DNA of 52,281 nucleotides from DAOOOU01 sp964435635 (GTDB lineage: Bacteria > Bacillota_I > Bacilli_A > RF39 > UBA660). Shown piece after piece: positions 8,905 through 17,349 of this stretch. The DNA lies in contig CAYSZU010000003.1 in assembly GCA_964435635.1 (NCBI GenBank), positions 1 through 52,281 of the forward strand. Reading direction: 5' to 3'. The notes beneath the pieces were generated by a model. That model worked only from the letters and a program-made list of their open reading frames with translations, searched no databases and was not told the origin of the DNA. Position 1 is the first letter of the stretch. The number at the start of each line of letters is the position of its first letter. The translations under genes and the position numbers were made by a program.

Positions 8905-8934
8905 AATAAGGATAAAATGTTTTACTTATGATAA
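8892..8934. repeat. Perfect 15-bp inverted repeat, terminator or operator
   Basis: TTATCATAAGTAAAA (8892-8906) is mirrored exactly at 8920-8934 with a 13-nt loop. The left arm covers the stop of the upstream gene. The right arm contains TTTACT (8921-8926), usable as the -35 for a TGATACAAT -10 (8940-8948) of the next gene. No T-run follows. It may terminate the upstream transcript or bind a regulator. Confidence 0.55.
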
Positions 8935-8975
8935 ATATATGATACAATTATAAGAGAATATAGAGGAGGATTTAA

Positions 8976-9227
8976 ATGGAAAATGGTAATCAAATTTTTC
9001 AAGTAGAATTTGAAAATGGCGAATTGAAAGATGCTGAACTAATAAAAGTAATTAAAATCGAAGGTAAAACATATGCTATCTATTCAATTGATAATGAAAA
9101 TGACACAGTAGATATACTAGCTTCATATCTTATTAAAGATAATGAGGGATATGATAAATTAGTTGATATTGATAGTGATATTGACCGCGCAAAAGTAGCT
9201 GAAGTAATTAAAGAATTAGCAGCTTAA
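8976..9227 (+). CDS. DUF1292 family protein (YrzB-like)
   Basis: The 83-residue acidic protein follows the DUF1292 pattern: a strand with FENGE, a KTYAIYSIDNEND segment, a strand ILASYLI, then acidic DSDIDRAKVAEVIKEL at the end. Family members are small, widespread in Firmicutes and of unknown role. AGAGGAGG at 8962-8969 gives a strong ribosome site for ATG 8976. The gene for the Pro/Gln-repeat protein follows after 17 bp. Confidence 0.7.
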   Translation: MENGNQIFQVEFENGELKDAELIKVIKIEGKTYAIYSIDNENDTVDILASYLIKDNEGYDKLVDIDSDIDRAKVAEVIKELAA

Positions 9228-9244
9228 CAAGGGGGAATTATATT

Positions 9245-9824
9245 ATGGCAACACCAGTTTATGTAGCCGCAAAAAAAACAATTGAATTAAAACCGTGGGA
9301 AAAGATTAAAATAATCCGCCAATTAGCTACTGTCTTAAGTGCTTATCCTACATATCGAAAATATACAAAATTAGATCCGGCATTTAAATATATCAAAGAT
9401 AAAGTTGAAGATATAAGTAAATCATTGGATGAAGAGAGCCTATTAAAAGTTTTGGAGACAAGCAATCAAGAAAACATTCTTAAAGCACCAAACTTAAAAA
9501 AAGAATATTCGGCTACGGCTTTTGAATATCGCAAATATTGGGATGGAACTCTTTTAATGAAAGCTATTAGTAAAATTAAGCGAAAATACGCAATAATTTT
9601 AGAAGGACAAAGTCGATATAGATTTATTCCTGGAACAAATATTATTGCCCCAAGAGAGAAACGCCCTAGCGAAAGTCAACCCGATTATGATAATTATATT
9701 AGAATTTGGGCGAGAAAGAATCACTTCCCACTTCCCCAAAATCTTCAACCAGTGCAGCAACCGGTGCAGCAGCCAGTTCAACAGCCGGTTCAACAACCGA
9801 TTCAACAACCAGTTCAACAACCAG
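9245..9824 (+). CDS. N-terminal part of a Pro/Gln-repeat coiled-coil protein (interrupted by assembly gap)
   Basis: ATG 9245 has AGGGGG upstream. The visible 193 residues form a basic helical domain (about 1-165) followed by tandem PVQQ repeats that run straight into 100 N. The reading frame beyond the gap continues with LQPVEGEP, echoing the LQPVQQ that opens the repeat. The two sides are therefore almost certainly one gene whose repeat could not be assembled. Because the N-run is a placeholder, frames on the two sides do not match by length, and any translation read straight through it is false. The function is unknown. Confidence 0.75.
9750..9824 (+). repeat. 12-bp tandem repeat coding PVQQ
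   Basis: Imperfect 12-bp units coding Pro-Val(Ile)-Gln-Gln are repeated about six times with synonymous third-base changes, and break off at the N-run. Repeats of this kind change length by slippage and commonly break short-read assemblies. Confidence 0.85.
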
Positions 9825-9924
9825 NNNNNNNNNNNNNNNNNNNNNNNNNNNNNNNNNNNNNNNNNNNNNNNNNNNNNNNNNNNNNNNNNNNNNNNNNNNN
9901 NNNNNNNNNNNNNNNNNNNNNNNN
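9825..9924. other. Scaffold gap, 100 N
   Basis: A run of exactly 100 N, a usual placeholder for unknown gap length, inside the PVQQ repeat. The true number of repeat units is unknown. Confidence 0.98.
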
Positions 9925-10890
9925 TATCTTCAGCCTGTTGAAGGAGAGCCGCGTGCGGTATATGAAGAAAGATTTCTACAAAAATTTAGGGACGATATTA
10001 AAGATGAAACTGAAGAAACCTTAATAGAAGCGATAAACGAAATGAGAGAAAAAACGCAGGAACAGATATCTAAAAATGCTAAATTAGAATCAAGCCGTTT
10101 ATCTTTAGAACAGAAACTAACACAGCAGTCTGATATTTGGATTGATTTAATGTCTGAAGCTGAATTGAAGAAATTATATATGGAGACATTTAATTATTCT
10201 GAAGAAGATCCAGAAGTGAAAGCTTGGAACTTTCGAGCTGAAGATATTAAAGAGTATATTCAAAAATATATTAAAGGTTTAACTGATGATGAACTTGAAA
10301 CAGAACTAGAGCTCTTAACGGCGCAAAATATAACTCGCAAAAGCGAAATAGAAGCCACTACCAAGAAAGCGGAGGAATTAACTAAAAAAGCAATTGAGAC
10401 ATCTAAGAAATATATAACTACAATGCCAGATGAAATGTTCTGGGAAACATTTGGTCCCAAGGAAAATAAATCTCGTAAGGACATCGAAGCTGATTTTATA
10501 TCTAGTGCAGAAGAGGCCTTCTATGCCGCCAACGACGAAGACCTTCAAGAGATGCTTGACGAAGTGGTAAAAACTTTAGAGGAGATATTTGCACAAAATA
10601 GTAAGGCTCAAAAACAGCCTTTCTCACCTGTTAGTAACGAAATCGAACATAATTTTGCTCCTATAATGCCGGTGCGAATAATAAAAGAACAGGCCTTAAT
10701 AATGGGGGGAATAGATTCGCATATTAAAGAATTAATTGCGGGGAATATATCTTCAATAATTATTCAACATAAAGATACAGGCAGTAACTTAAAGAATATA
10801 CTTGATGATATTAAAGGCGAATTAATTGAAATAAAAGCTGGATTATCAGCCGAACTATCAGCTGAGGATGATATCATCATCAGCAGATAA
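9925..10890 (+). CDS. C-terminal part of the Pro/Gln-repeat coiled-coil protein
   Basis: Open from the first base after the gap to TAA 10888-10890, 321 residues. It is strongly helical and acidic, with long Glu/Lys-rich predicted coiled coil (ELLTAQNITRKSEIEATTKK) and a short hydrophobic stretch near the end (AGNISSIIIQH). No transmembrane helix is visible. There is no start codon near the gap, which supports continuity with the 9245 reading frame. It resembles a structural or scaffold protein, but no family is recognised. Confidence 0.75.
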   Translation, partial: YLQPVEGEPRAVYEERFLQKFRDDIKDETEETLIEAINEMREKTQEQISKNAKLESSRLSLEQKLTQQSDIWIDLMSEAELKKLYMETFNYSEEDPEVKAWNFRAEDIKEYIQKYIKGLTDDELETELELLTAQNITRKSEIEATTKKAEELTKKAIETSKKYITTMPDEMFWETFGPKENKSRKDIEADFISSAEEAFYAANDEDLQEMLDEVVKTLEEIFAQNSKAQKQPFSPVSNEIEHNFAPIMPVRIIKEQALIMGGIDSHIKELIAGNISSIIIQHKDTGSNLKNILDDIKGELIEIKAGLSAELSAEDDIIISR

Positions 10891-10909
10891 TAGTTCTAAT
10901 AATAAGTAA

Positions 10910-10936
10910 GCATCAAATCTTGATGCTTTTTATTTT
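10910..10936 (+). terminator. Intrinsic terminator
   Basis: GCATCAA (10910-10916) pairs with TTGATGC (10920-10926) around a 3-nt loop, followed by TTTTTATTTT. Confidence 0.85.
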
Positions 10937-10999
10937 GTGAAATAACTTGAATTATAGGCAAAATAAGTGTATATTTTATTATAGGAAGGGGCGAGTAAA

Positions 11000-12121
11000 A
11001 TGCGTGATGAAAATGCTGAAAAACAAGTTCCGGTTGGACTAGCAAATAATAACCCAATTATTGAATTAAGTTCTAGTCGCCCAGAAGAGATAGAAATACA
11101 TACTACTGATGATATCAATAAAACGGATGGTGTTATTACCATTGGTGAAGTTAATAATAATCAGTATGTTGCTAAAGAAGTAATCCTGCCACCTCAAATT
11201 GATCTTCAACAGCGCAAAAATGCTATTCAAGAAAAACAAAATCAAGTTAAGAAGAAAAAACAAAAGATTGTCACGTCTGAACAAAAAAAAGCTAGTACAA
11301 TTACGTCTTTAATTGTTATAGCGATTGTTGGTCTTTTAATTGGCACATACTATTATTTTAAAAACAGAGAAACCGCCGCCGATTTTCAATTGAAAAATAT
11401 TACTGTTGAATTAGGAGAGAAGTTATCAACTGATATTAAAACATATATTGATCGTAAAGATATTGATGAGTTAGCCTATAAGTTAAATATAACAAAAGTT
11501 AATAATTTTGTTGTTGGGGAATATGAATATTCAGTTAGTCATGCGGATGTTACTAAAAAGGGCAAAATAACAGTTAAAGATACTATTCCGCCAATTGTAA
11601 AAACTAAAGAAGTAAGCATTAATCTTAATGATTCCTATACGGTAGAAAATCTTATTGAATCATGCGAGGATATTTCTGGATGTATTTATCAATTTGCCGA
11701 CGGGGCTGAAACAAAGATAGCAAGCAACTTAGGTATAATGACGGTTAATATACTTGTTAAAGATATCCACGATAACGAAAAAACAATTAAGGTGTCATTT
11801 ATCGTTGTAGATAATAGTAATATAACAACTTGTCGCCTTGAAAAAAATACTAATGATTATTTAGTTATTGAAGTAATGAAGATGACTTTTGATGTTGATA
11901 ATATGATGAGCGAAGGAAAGCGAACTATTACAAGAGTCTATAATAATCAAAAAGCTTATGCCGAATTTAAAGTAAGTTACTCAAATATATCTTCTTATAG
12001 CTTTGATGATGAGGAATTATCAAGTATAAAATCAGAAAACTATCAAAGTAGTTTTTACGAATTAAAGAATCGGCAAGAACTAACAAGCTATTTTGAAAAT
12101 AGTAACTATTCTTGTCAGTAA
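11000..12121 (+). CDS. Single-pass membrane protein with Ig-like extracellular region
   Basis: The 373-residue protein has an N-terminal cytoplasmic part of about 100 residues that is Asn/Glu-rich and then Lys-rich, and one transmembrane helix near residues 105-122. Its extracellular region includes DTIPPIVKTKEVSINLNDSY, resembling bacterial Ig-like/cadherin-like repeats. Two Cys in the ESCEDISGC loop and further Cys at the end could form disulfides. It ends in NYSCQ; the otherwise different exported protein at 44982 ends in GYTCQ. The ribosome site is GGAAGGGG. A surface or adhesion role is inferred only from topology. Confidence 0.7.
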   Translation: MRDENAEKQVPVGLANNNPIIELSSSRPEEIEIHTTDDINKTDGVITIGEVNNNQYVAKEVILPPQIDLQQRKNAIQEKQNQVKKKKQKIVTSEQKKASTITSLIVIAIVGLLIGTYYYFKNRETAADFQLKNITVELGEKLSTDIKTYIDRKDIDELAYKLNITKVNNFVVGEYEYSVSHADVTKKGKITVKDTIPPIVKTKEVSINLNDSYTVENLIESCEDISGCIYQFADGAETKIASNLGIMTVNILVKDIHDNEKTIKVSFIVVDNSNITTCRLEKNTNDYLVIEVMKMTFDVDNMMSEGKRTITRVYNNQKAYAEFKVSYSNISSYSFDDEELSSIKSENYQSSFYELKNRQELTSYFENSNYSCQ

Positions 12122-12148
12122 AAAACATTAACTAAGGTTAATGTTTTT
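12121..12148. terminator. Bidirectional intrinsic terminator
   Basis: AAAAACATTAAC (12121-12132) pairs with GTTAATGTTTTT (12137-12148) around TAAG. It serves the two genes that converge here. Confidence 0.85.
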
Positions 12149-12353
12149 AATATAAGCGATTAATTAGCGTCGCTTTTTTATATAGTCTGTTGTTATGCTT
12201 AAAGACACTATTTTTAAACATTACGATGTCATGAATTCTTATTTCTTCATCTAGCATATCACCTTTAAAAGCTAAATATTGTTCATTCTTATAAGTAATT
12301 ATATAAGTTTGACTATCTTTTTTGTAGTCGCTGACTTTGCCAATGCAATTCAC
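12147..12353 (-). CDS. Small OB-like protein, about 68 aa
   Basis: A short, strand-rich protein (CIGKVSDYK, YIITYKNEQYLAFKGD, IRIHDIVMFK) whose pattern suggests a small beta-barrel of OB or SH3 type; that is inference only. AAAGGAG is directly followed by ATG 12362, ATG 12359 and, 9 bp later, GTG 12353. The last is best spaced, but any could be used. It starts inside the end of the 1360-aa gene on the same strand, with about 40-50 bp of overlap in a different frame, and so is probably translationally coupled to it. Confidence 0.55.
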   Translation of the reverse strand: MNCIGKVSDYKKDSQTYIITYKNEQYLAFKGDMLDEEIRIHDIVMFKNSVFKHNNRLYKKATLINRLY

Positions 12354-15300
12354 TAACATCATCTCCTTTAGTTAGATTTTGAATTAAGCTATCCGTCTCA
12401 GTTATCGCTTTTAAGTCATATGGTAAAACATACTTATTAATCTCATTATCTTTATTAATGGTTATTAGCCAATCATCGCCATAATAAATAACTGCATATT
12501 TATTAATATCAATTTCTTCATATTCTCTAATAATATTATTAGAATCATCTATCCCTTCAAGATAATTATATAACAAGTAGTTAACTTGATTGATTTCTTC
12601 TTTAGAGGCTAAAGGAGAAATAGTCATTATTTTTCCTCTCGGTCTTAAATAGTTAGCTTTTGGATCATAAGTTTTAATGGCATATTTATCAAACGGAATA
12701 TTTGCACTTAAAAGATATGCGGGATAATATCCATACTTTGTTTTAAGAGAGTGCTCTTTTGTATAGTGATTAATAAAAATTCGATAGTCATCAAAACAAG
12801 TATTTATTGGCTGATCAAGAATACCTGTTAACGAACTCTCTAAAGCGATATTACTTGCTAAGGCAAGCTCATCTGAGTAGCAAATGACTAATTCTATTGG
12901 CTCGTTACTATTACTTGATGTAGCTATTAAATTATCAGCCAAATGGTTTAGTAAATTATTAATATTTACTTCTTTTTGGAGCTTAAATGGATGAATATAA
13001 ACCGTATTTCCGTTTCTAACTAGCTTAATTGTGCCAATCACCTGCTGCTCGCTTAAAACGTTTATTAAAGCCCCGTTTTTATTCAACAAACAATATTTTG
13101 TTAAATCTAGTTCTGAACTAATAAATGCTTCACTATTTAATTCGTTTAAAGAATATACCCTGGTATAAGTTATATCTTCCACATTTCCTTTTAGATAAGG
13201 AATTGTGGAATCGCCTTGTTGAAGAACATCTATGCCTAGACGAATAATACTAGAAGCATTCATATTTTCTTGAAGGGCAGCTAGGTTATCCTTATTAATC
13301 ATGTTATATATTACATTATCAATCCCATTAATCTGGTTGGTAAGATTAACTAAATCAGCTAAGTTTAAATGGTTAAAGTTTATTTTTAAATCTTTACATA
13401 TACTCTCTATTTGGGTTATTTTAGCTAATAATTTACCAAAACAATTTATTTTTGGCCAATATCCTTCAGCAATAATAATTAAATCATAATTACTGAATAA
13501 TTTCTTAATAACCGTTTTACTTAGTTTTTTAACATCTGATAAATCACTAGTATCAAATATTTTTTCAAAATCATGAAGGCCAAAAAGGCGTTTTTTAGGT
13601 TCATAATATTTAGCATTTAGTGGTAAATCTAAATTAACTTGGCTTATTACTTGAGTATACTTTTGACTATAATGATCCTTAATTTTTATTTCATCAAAAT
13701 AATAGCTAATAAATTTTTGAATTATTTTAATAATATTTGTTAGTTCAATATAATAATTCTCATAGTCATAAACACTATCTTCATTTTCTAAAAGGTATTT
13801 TTTGGCATATTCTAGTTGCATTTTAGTTTTGTCGATAATAATTCTTTTTCTAAACTTAACTAATTCTGTTTGATAACCTTTAATGATATTTTTTTCTTTA
13901 ATAGTTTGTGGTAAAGAAAGAGGTGTCTTATAACAAGCATAATTAATAATCGCCATTTTTTGCTCACTAGAGAAATTATTCTTTTTGCTCGTTAAATAAG
14001 AATTGAATTTTCCAATTAGTTGTGCTTCATCTTGATACTGGCGATAGTTGTCATAACCTTCTGGTTTATCAATCTCCAATGCTTTTAAACAATCATCTAA
14101 AGCAAATTTATTTTGGGCTGTTGGCTTAATAATAAAATCTATTACTTGTTGAAAACTACTATCAGTTAATTTCAATTTTTTTTGCAATAAATCTTTTAGT
14201 TCTTCACCTTCAACATTTCTTTTTAAGGCGAATGAAAAACGTTTACTATCTTGAGGATTGGTCAATAGTTTAGCTAACAACTGCCATTTTAAGGTTTGTA
14301 AATATTGCTTTCCAAAAACAGTCCTTTTTCTAAAAGCAACAGCTTCTTTAATTTCAAAATGATGATCAAGCAGTTTTTCAAACTCTTTTCTTTGTTTTTC
14401 TTCTTCCTTTGCTAAAAGATGTTCAACAAAACCATTACTAAAAGCAAATATTTGTTTTTTAGCTTGGAGATTATCTTCTTTTTTCTGATTGAGATATAAA
14501 GCTAACACAGTAATAATTTCTTCAAAGTCAGCATAACCAGATTCTCTTACTTGTTTGATTAAATCAGCAAAGAAATGATTAGCCATAAGATCTGATTCTA
14601 GATTTACTAAATTATTTTTGGCTAACAGGTCTAAGTTATTGATTATTTTTTGGTGTAAACTTTCAAGGATGTTAGAATGCTCAATCTTAAAATCTAATAA
14701 ACTACTTTGAATAAAATCTTGTTTAGTTTTCTTTAACTTATCAAAACTGATTATTTTATTGCCATTATTCATTAACTCTAGTGATTTTTTTAAACCCAAG
14801 GCTAAATAACTATGAAGAACACTGCGGTATGAAGCTAAAGAGACCTTAGTACACTGGATTGTTAAATTACTTTTAGTTTTAATTGTTTCAAATAAATAGT
14901 TTATTTCTTCGATTTCTATTTTAGTCATTTGATCATCAGTTAAATTAAACAATTTCTGATAGACTAATTCATTATTTATAATCTTTAAGTTAACATCTTG
15001 CAGCCAAAAAGCATCAACATAAAGTTCTAAATCGCTTCTACTTAGTCGGCTTAAAACAATGTCGTTATTATCTAAATTAGCTAGGTCAATTAGTTTAGTA
15101 CTTAAAACAGTTATAAGTTCACCATTCATTAGTTTATTACAAATATATGGCCTAGTTAAATAATAGGCACAATCTTGTGATTCAATTGTTAAAAGCATTT
15201 TGGTAATCATTTCATGGGTTGCTTTATTAATTAAGGCAGGCGAATCAATAAATCCTTTTATTAAAAGACTATCTTGATTACTAACTTGGGCACTAAAGTT

Positions 15301-16395
15301 TTGAATCTTATTAAGAATTATTTGACTTTGAAGCAAGTTAAAAGCAGCTTTAAAGCTCATCCTTGCAATGATTTGTTCAATTGCTAAACTATCCATTCCT
15401 TTAATAAGCGCTTCATTCCTTAAAATGCTTATTTTATCCTCTTCATTAAATTCGTTATTAATAATCAAGGTAATAAACGAAGGGCTAAATTTAATAAGTA
15501 ACGAGGGCTTTTGTTTGATTTTTGCAATGTTTGTTGGATAGAAGTCTAAAGAAAAATCCGGTGCTTTAGCCAAATCACTGATTGATAAGTCTAGTTCATT
15601 ATTTATCTTTGCTTTAATATTTTTTTGACCAAAGCCTTTTATTTGGTCTTCTTTAACTAACTGCCAAAGGGCCGGAGCCTTTTGCCAAACTAAGTCCAGA
15701 CTTTCTTGATCTAGGTCTTTAAAACTCAAGGAGTATTTATTAATTTTAGTCATAAGGCTTTGATGATTAAGGTAATATGTTAAAAACTCATTAATCAAAG
15801 GAAACTTTTTAATTATTAATATTTGATAAGAAGAATTACTTAGTTTTTGACAAAATAGTTCATTCTCTAAATCAAAAGAACTAAGATTAGTATCATTAAT
15901 TAATAAATCCAAACTATTGTTAGCTAATTTAGAATATACTCCGTTTTCGGTAATAAGATAATTTAAAATCATATTCTTCTGGGGATTATAGTTTTTTTGA
16001 CAAGCATAATTGATTAATGAAGTATCAAATTCATTAAATGATTGTTTGCTTTCCAGATACGTTATTTTATCGTTAGGCAAAAGCAAATCCCATAAAGCTT
16101 TATGATAATCATCAATAGTAGCCGCTTCAGTATTATTTAATAAAGTAGTAATATCTGCTGGTTTTAGTTCTAGGTCTTTAATAAACCCACTCAATAGACC
16201 ATTATAGATTAAGGCATTATCATTGTTCTTTAGTGAAACAAGCTCGCTTATTAAACTAGAAATAGAAGGAGAATTTATAGTATTACTAATAACTTCATCA
16301 TATTCGCTTTGTAACGAAGGAGGAAGAACATTATTAATATAAAGACGATAATCAATAATCTTGTTAAATACATCTTTAATTTGGTTTACCGTCAT
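12313..16395 (-). CDS. Giant hypothetical protein, 1360 aa
   Basis: This is the largest complete gene in the window. The product has no signal peptide or membrane helix. It is dominated by Leu/Ile/Asn/Lys/Asp helices in repeated short blocks, which suggests an alpha-solenoid through about residue 1000. A basic patch (AVAFRKRTVFGKQYLQTLKW) lies near the middle. The last 300 residues look different: mixed alpha/beta, with strands such as VIGTIKLVRNGNTVYIHPF and YAVIYYGDDWLITIN, and could be a separate folded domain. No family is recognised. A TGCTATAAT extended -10 lies upstream on the minus strand; the ribosome site is weak. A small gene overlaps its 3' end. Confidence 0.75.
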   Translation of the reverse strand: MTVNQIKDVFNKIIDYRLYINNVLPPSLQSEYDEVISNTINSPSISSLISELVSLKNNDNALIYNGLLSGFIKDLELKPADITTLLNNTEAATIDDYHKALWDLLLPNDKITYLESKQSFNEFDTSLINYACQKNYNPQKNMILNYLITENGVYSKLANNSLDLLINDTNLSSFDLENELFCQKLSNSSYQILIIKKFPLINEFLTYYLNHQSLMTKINKYSLSFKDLDQESLDLVWQKAPALWQLVKEDQIKGFGQKNIKAKINNELDLSISDLAKAPDFSLDFYPTNIAKIKQKPSLLIKFSPSFITLIINNEFNEEDKISILRNEALIKGMDSLAIEQIIARMSFKAAFNLLQSQIILNKIQNFSAQVSNQDSLLIKGFIDSPALINKATHEMITKMLLTIESQDCAYYLTRPYICNKLMNGELITVLSTKLIDLANLDNNDIVLSRLSRSDLELYVDAFWLQDVNLKIINNELVYQKLFNLTDDQMTKIEIEEINYLFETIKTKSNLTIQCTKVSLASYRSVLHSYLALGLKKSLELMNNGNKIISFDKLKKTKQDFIQSSLLDFKIEHSNILESLHQKIINNLDLLAKNNLVNLESDLMANHFFADLIKQVRESGYADFEEIITVLALYLNQKKEDNLQAKKQIFAFSNGFVEHLLAKEEEKQRKEFEKLLDHHFEIKEAVAFRKRTVFGKQYLQTLKWQLLAKLLTNPQDSKRFSFALKRNVEGEELKDLLQKKLKLTDSSFQQVIDFIIKPTAQNKFALDDCLKALEIDKPEGYDNYRQYQDEAQLIGKFNSYLTSKKNNFSSEQKMAIINYACYKTPLSLPQTIKEKNIIKGYQTELVKFRKRIIIDKTKMQLEYAKKYLLENEDSVYDYENYYIELTNIIKIIQKFISYYFDEIKIKDHYSQKYTQVISQVNLDLPLNAKYYEPKKRLFGLHDFEKIFDTSDLSDVKKLSKTVIKKLFSNYDLIIIAEGYWPKINCFGKLLAKITQIESICKDLKINFNHLNLADLVNLTNQINGIDNVIYNMINKDNLAALQENMNASSIIRLGIDVLQQGDSTIPYLKGNVEDITYTRVYSLNELNSEAFISSELDLTKYCLLNKNGALINVLSEQQVIGTIKLVRNGNTVYIHPFKLQKEVNINNLLNHLADNLIATSSNSNEPIELVICYSDELALASNIALESSLTGILDQPINTCFDDYRIFINHYTKEHSLKTKYGYYPAYLLSANIPFDKYAIKTYDPKANYLRPRGKIMTISPLASKEEINQVNYLLYNYLEGIDDSNNIIREYEEIDINKYAVIYYGDDWLITINKDNEINKYVLPYDLKAITETDSLIQNLTKGDDVSELHWQSQRLQKR

Positions 16396-16427
16396 ATAGC
16401 CGCACTACTTTCTATTTTATATCAATT

Positions 16428-16461
16428 ATTATAGCATATATGGCGTCTTTTGAGTAGTCAA
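16428..16461 (-). promoter_or_regulatory. Extended -10 promoter for the 1360-aa gene
   Basis: On the minus strand TGCTATAAT (-10 at 16433-16428) lies 33 bp before the ATG. A TTGACT is present at 16461-16456, but its 22-bp spacing is too long, so the extended -10 probably carries the promoter. Confidence 0.5.
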
Positions 16462-16462
16462 T

Positions 16463-16491
16463 TTGCAATTATTTTTAAGATATGATAGGAT
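16463..16491 (+). promoter_or_regulatory. Promoter for the 267-aa gene
   Basis: TTGCAA (16463-16468), a 17-bp spacer and TAGGAT (16486-16491) with an extended TG. It is divergent from the minus-strand promoter next to it. Confidence 0.6.
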
Positions 16492-16521
16492 ACTTATCAT
16501 TAAAAAGCGGGGGGAGATAAA

Positions 16522-17325
16522 ATGTTAAGTTTAAAAGATATTAGTACTTATAAATTAAGAATTCTAGATGGCAGTGGTCAAAAGGTTGATTTATATAACA
16601 TGGGAATTAGAACTGCTGCTGATTTAGAAGGTGCTATCAATGAGGGAAGAATCAGAAGCTATATTGCCTTAGATTATTTAAAAAAATGTTATTCTTTGAT
16701 TTCAAGGCACGAAAGGGGAACTGCTCATCTTGATATTAATCGCTTTAAATCCTATGAAGAAAGCCCTTATGATCAGGAGCAGCTTAGACAAGTTGACATT
16801 AATACCCCAGTAACTGAATTGATGCTTGATAACTTATTCTTTGAGCAAGCTCATCGGGGCTATCTTCAAATTAGAGAGTTTAATGTTGATTTAGTAAAAC
16901 ACTTAGCAAGCCATACTAATGCTAAAAATTGCTTACTAATTGAAACGTTCTATTACTTAGGCGAAGCACGAAGTAATCATATAATTGAGGCGCTTAAACA
17001 ATATGAGGCTCAAGTTTTAAGAACCGCAGCAACAATTAATGGGGACTTACCAGACAATTTATTTTTCTTATTTCGAGAAGAAAAAACAGCAATAGTTCGT
17101 TCTCATCTTCACGATTATTTTCAATTCATGTTTAATCGCAGTAATGATTTTATTTTTGGTAGTCTAACTGATCGACAAATATACTTACTTATGTCACCAA
17201 CCAAAGAACAACACGTAAACTTAGCCCGCGAAAGAATTATTAACGATTTAGCATCTTATACAACTTTAGAAGAATTAGATACTAACGAAGTTCCTGAATT
17301 AGCACTAAGTCGCTTTATTCGATAA
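16522..17325 (+). CDS. Hypothetical cytoplasmic protein, 267 aa
   Basis: This soluble helical protein is of unknown family. An N-terminal segment (LYNMGIRTAADLEGAINEGRI) looks like a helix-hairpin-helix, which would suggest nucleic-acid contact, but that is weak. The remainder is helical with FLFREEKTAIVRSHLHDYFQ in the middle. The start has a strong CGGGGGGAG site at 16509-16517 and its own promoter. It is divergent from the 1360-aa gene and converges with the sortase. Confidence 0.7.
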   Translation: MLSLKDISTYKLRILDGSGQKVDLYNMGIRTAADLEGAINEGRIRSYIALDYLKKCYSLISRHERGTAHLDINRFKSYEESPYDQEQLRQVDINTPVTELMLDNLFFEQAHRGYLQIREFNVDLVKHLASHTNAKNCLLIETFYYLGEARSNHIIEALKQYEAQVLRTAATINGDLPDNLFFLFREEKTAIVRSHLHDYFQFMFNRSNDFIFGSLTDRQIYLLMSPTKEQHVNLARERIINDLASYTTLEELDTNEVPELALSRFIR

Positions 17326-17349
17326 AAATGAGTTTTTAAACTCATTTTT
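17324..17349. terminator. Bidirectional intrinsic terminator
   Basis: AAAAATGAGTTT (17324-17335) mirrors AAACTCATTTTT (17338-17349), with T-runs in both directions between two converging genes. Confidence 0.8.

Noticed and set aside
9599..9820. Leu-rich minus-strand ORF over the PVQQ repeat
   Set aside because: It is the antisense shadow of the repeat, giving an artificial LLNWLLNR pattern.
9750..9824. CRISPR-like array
   Set aside because: The 12-bp units have no spacers and code for a continuous PVQQ tract.
9706..10890. Continuous plus-strand ORF reading through the N-run
   Set aside because: It joins an out-of-frame Ser/Thr-rich translation of the repeat to the real downstream frame through placeholder N bases; the true upstream frame is that of ATG 9245.
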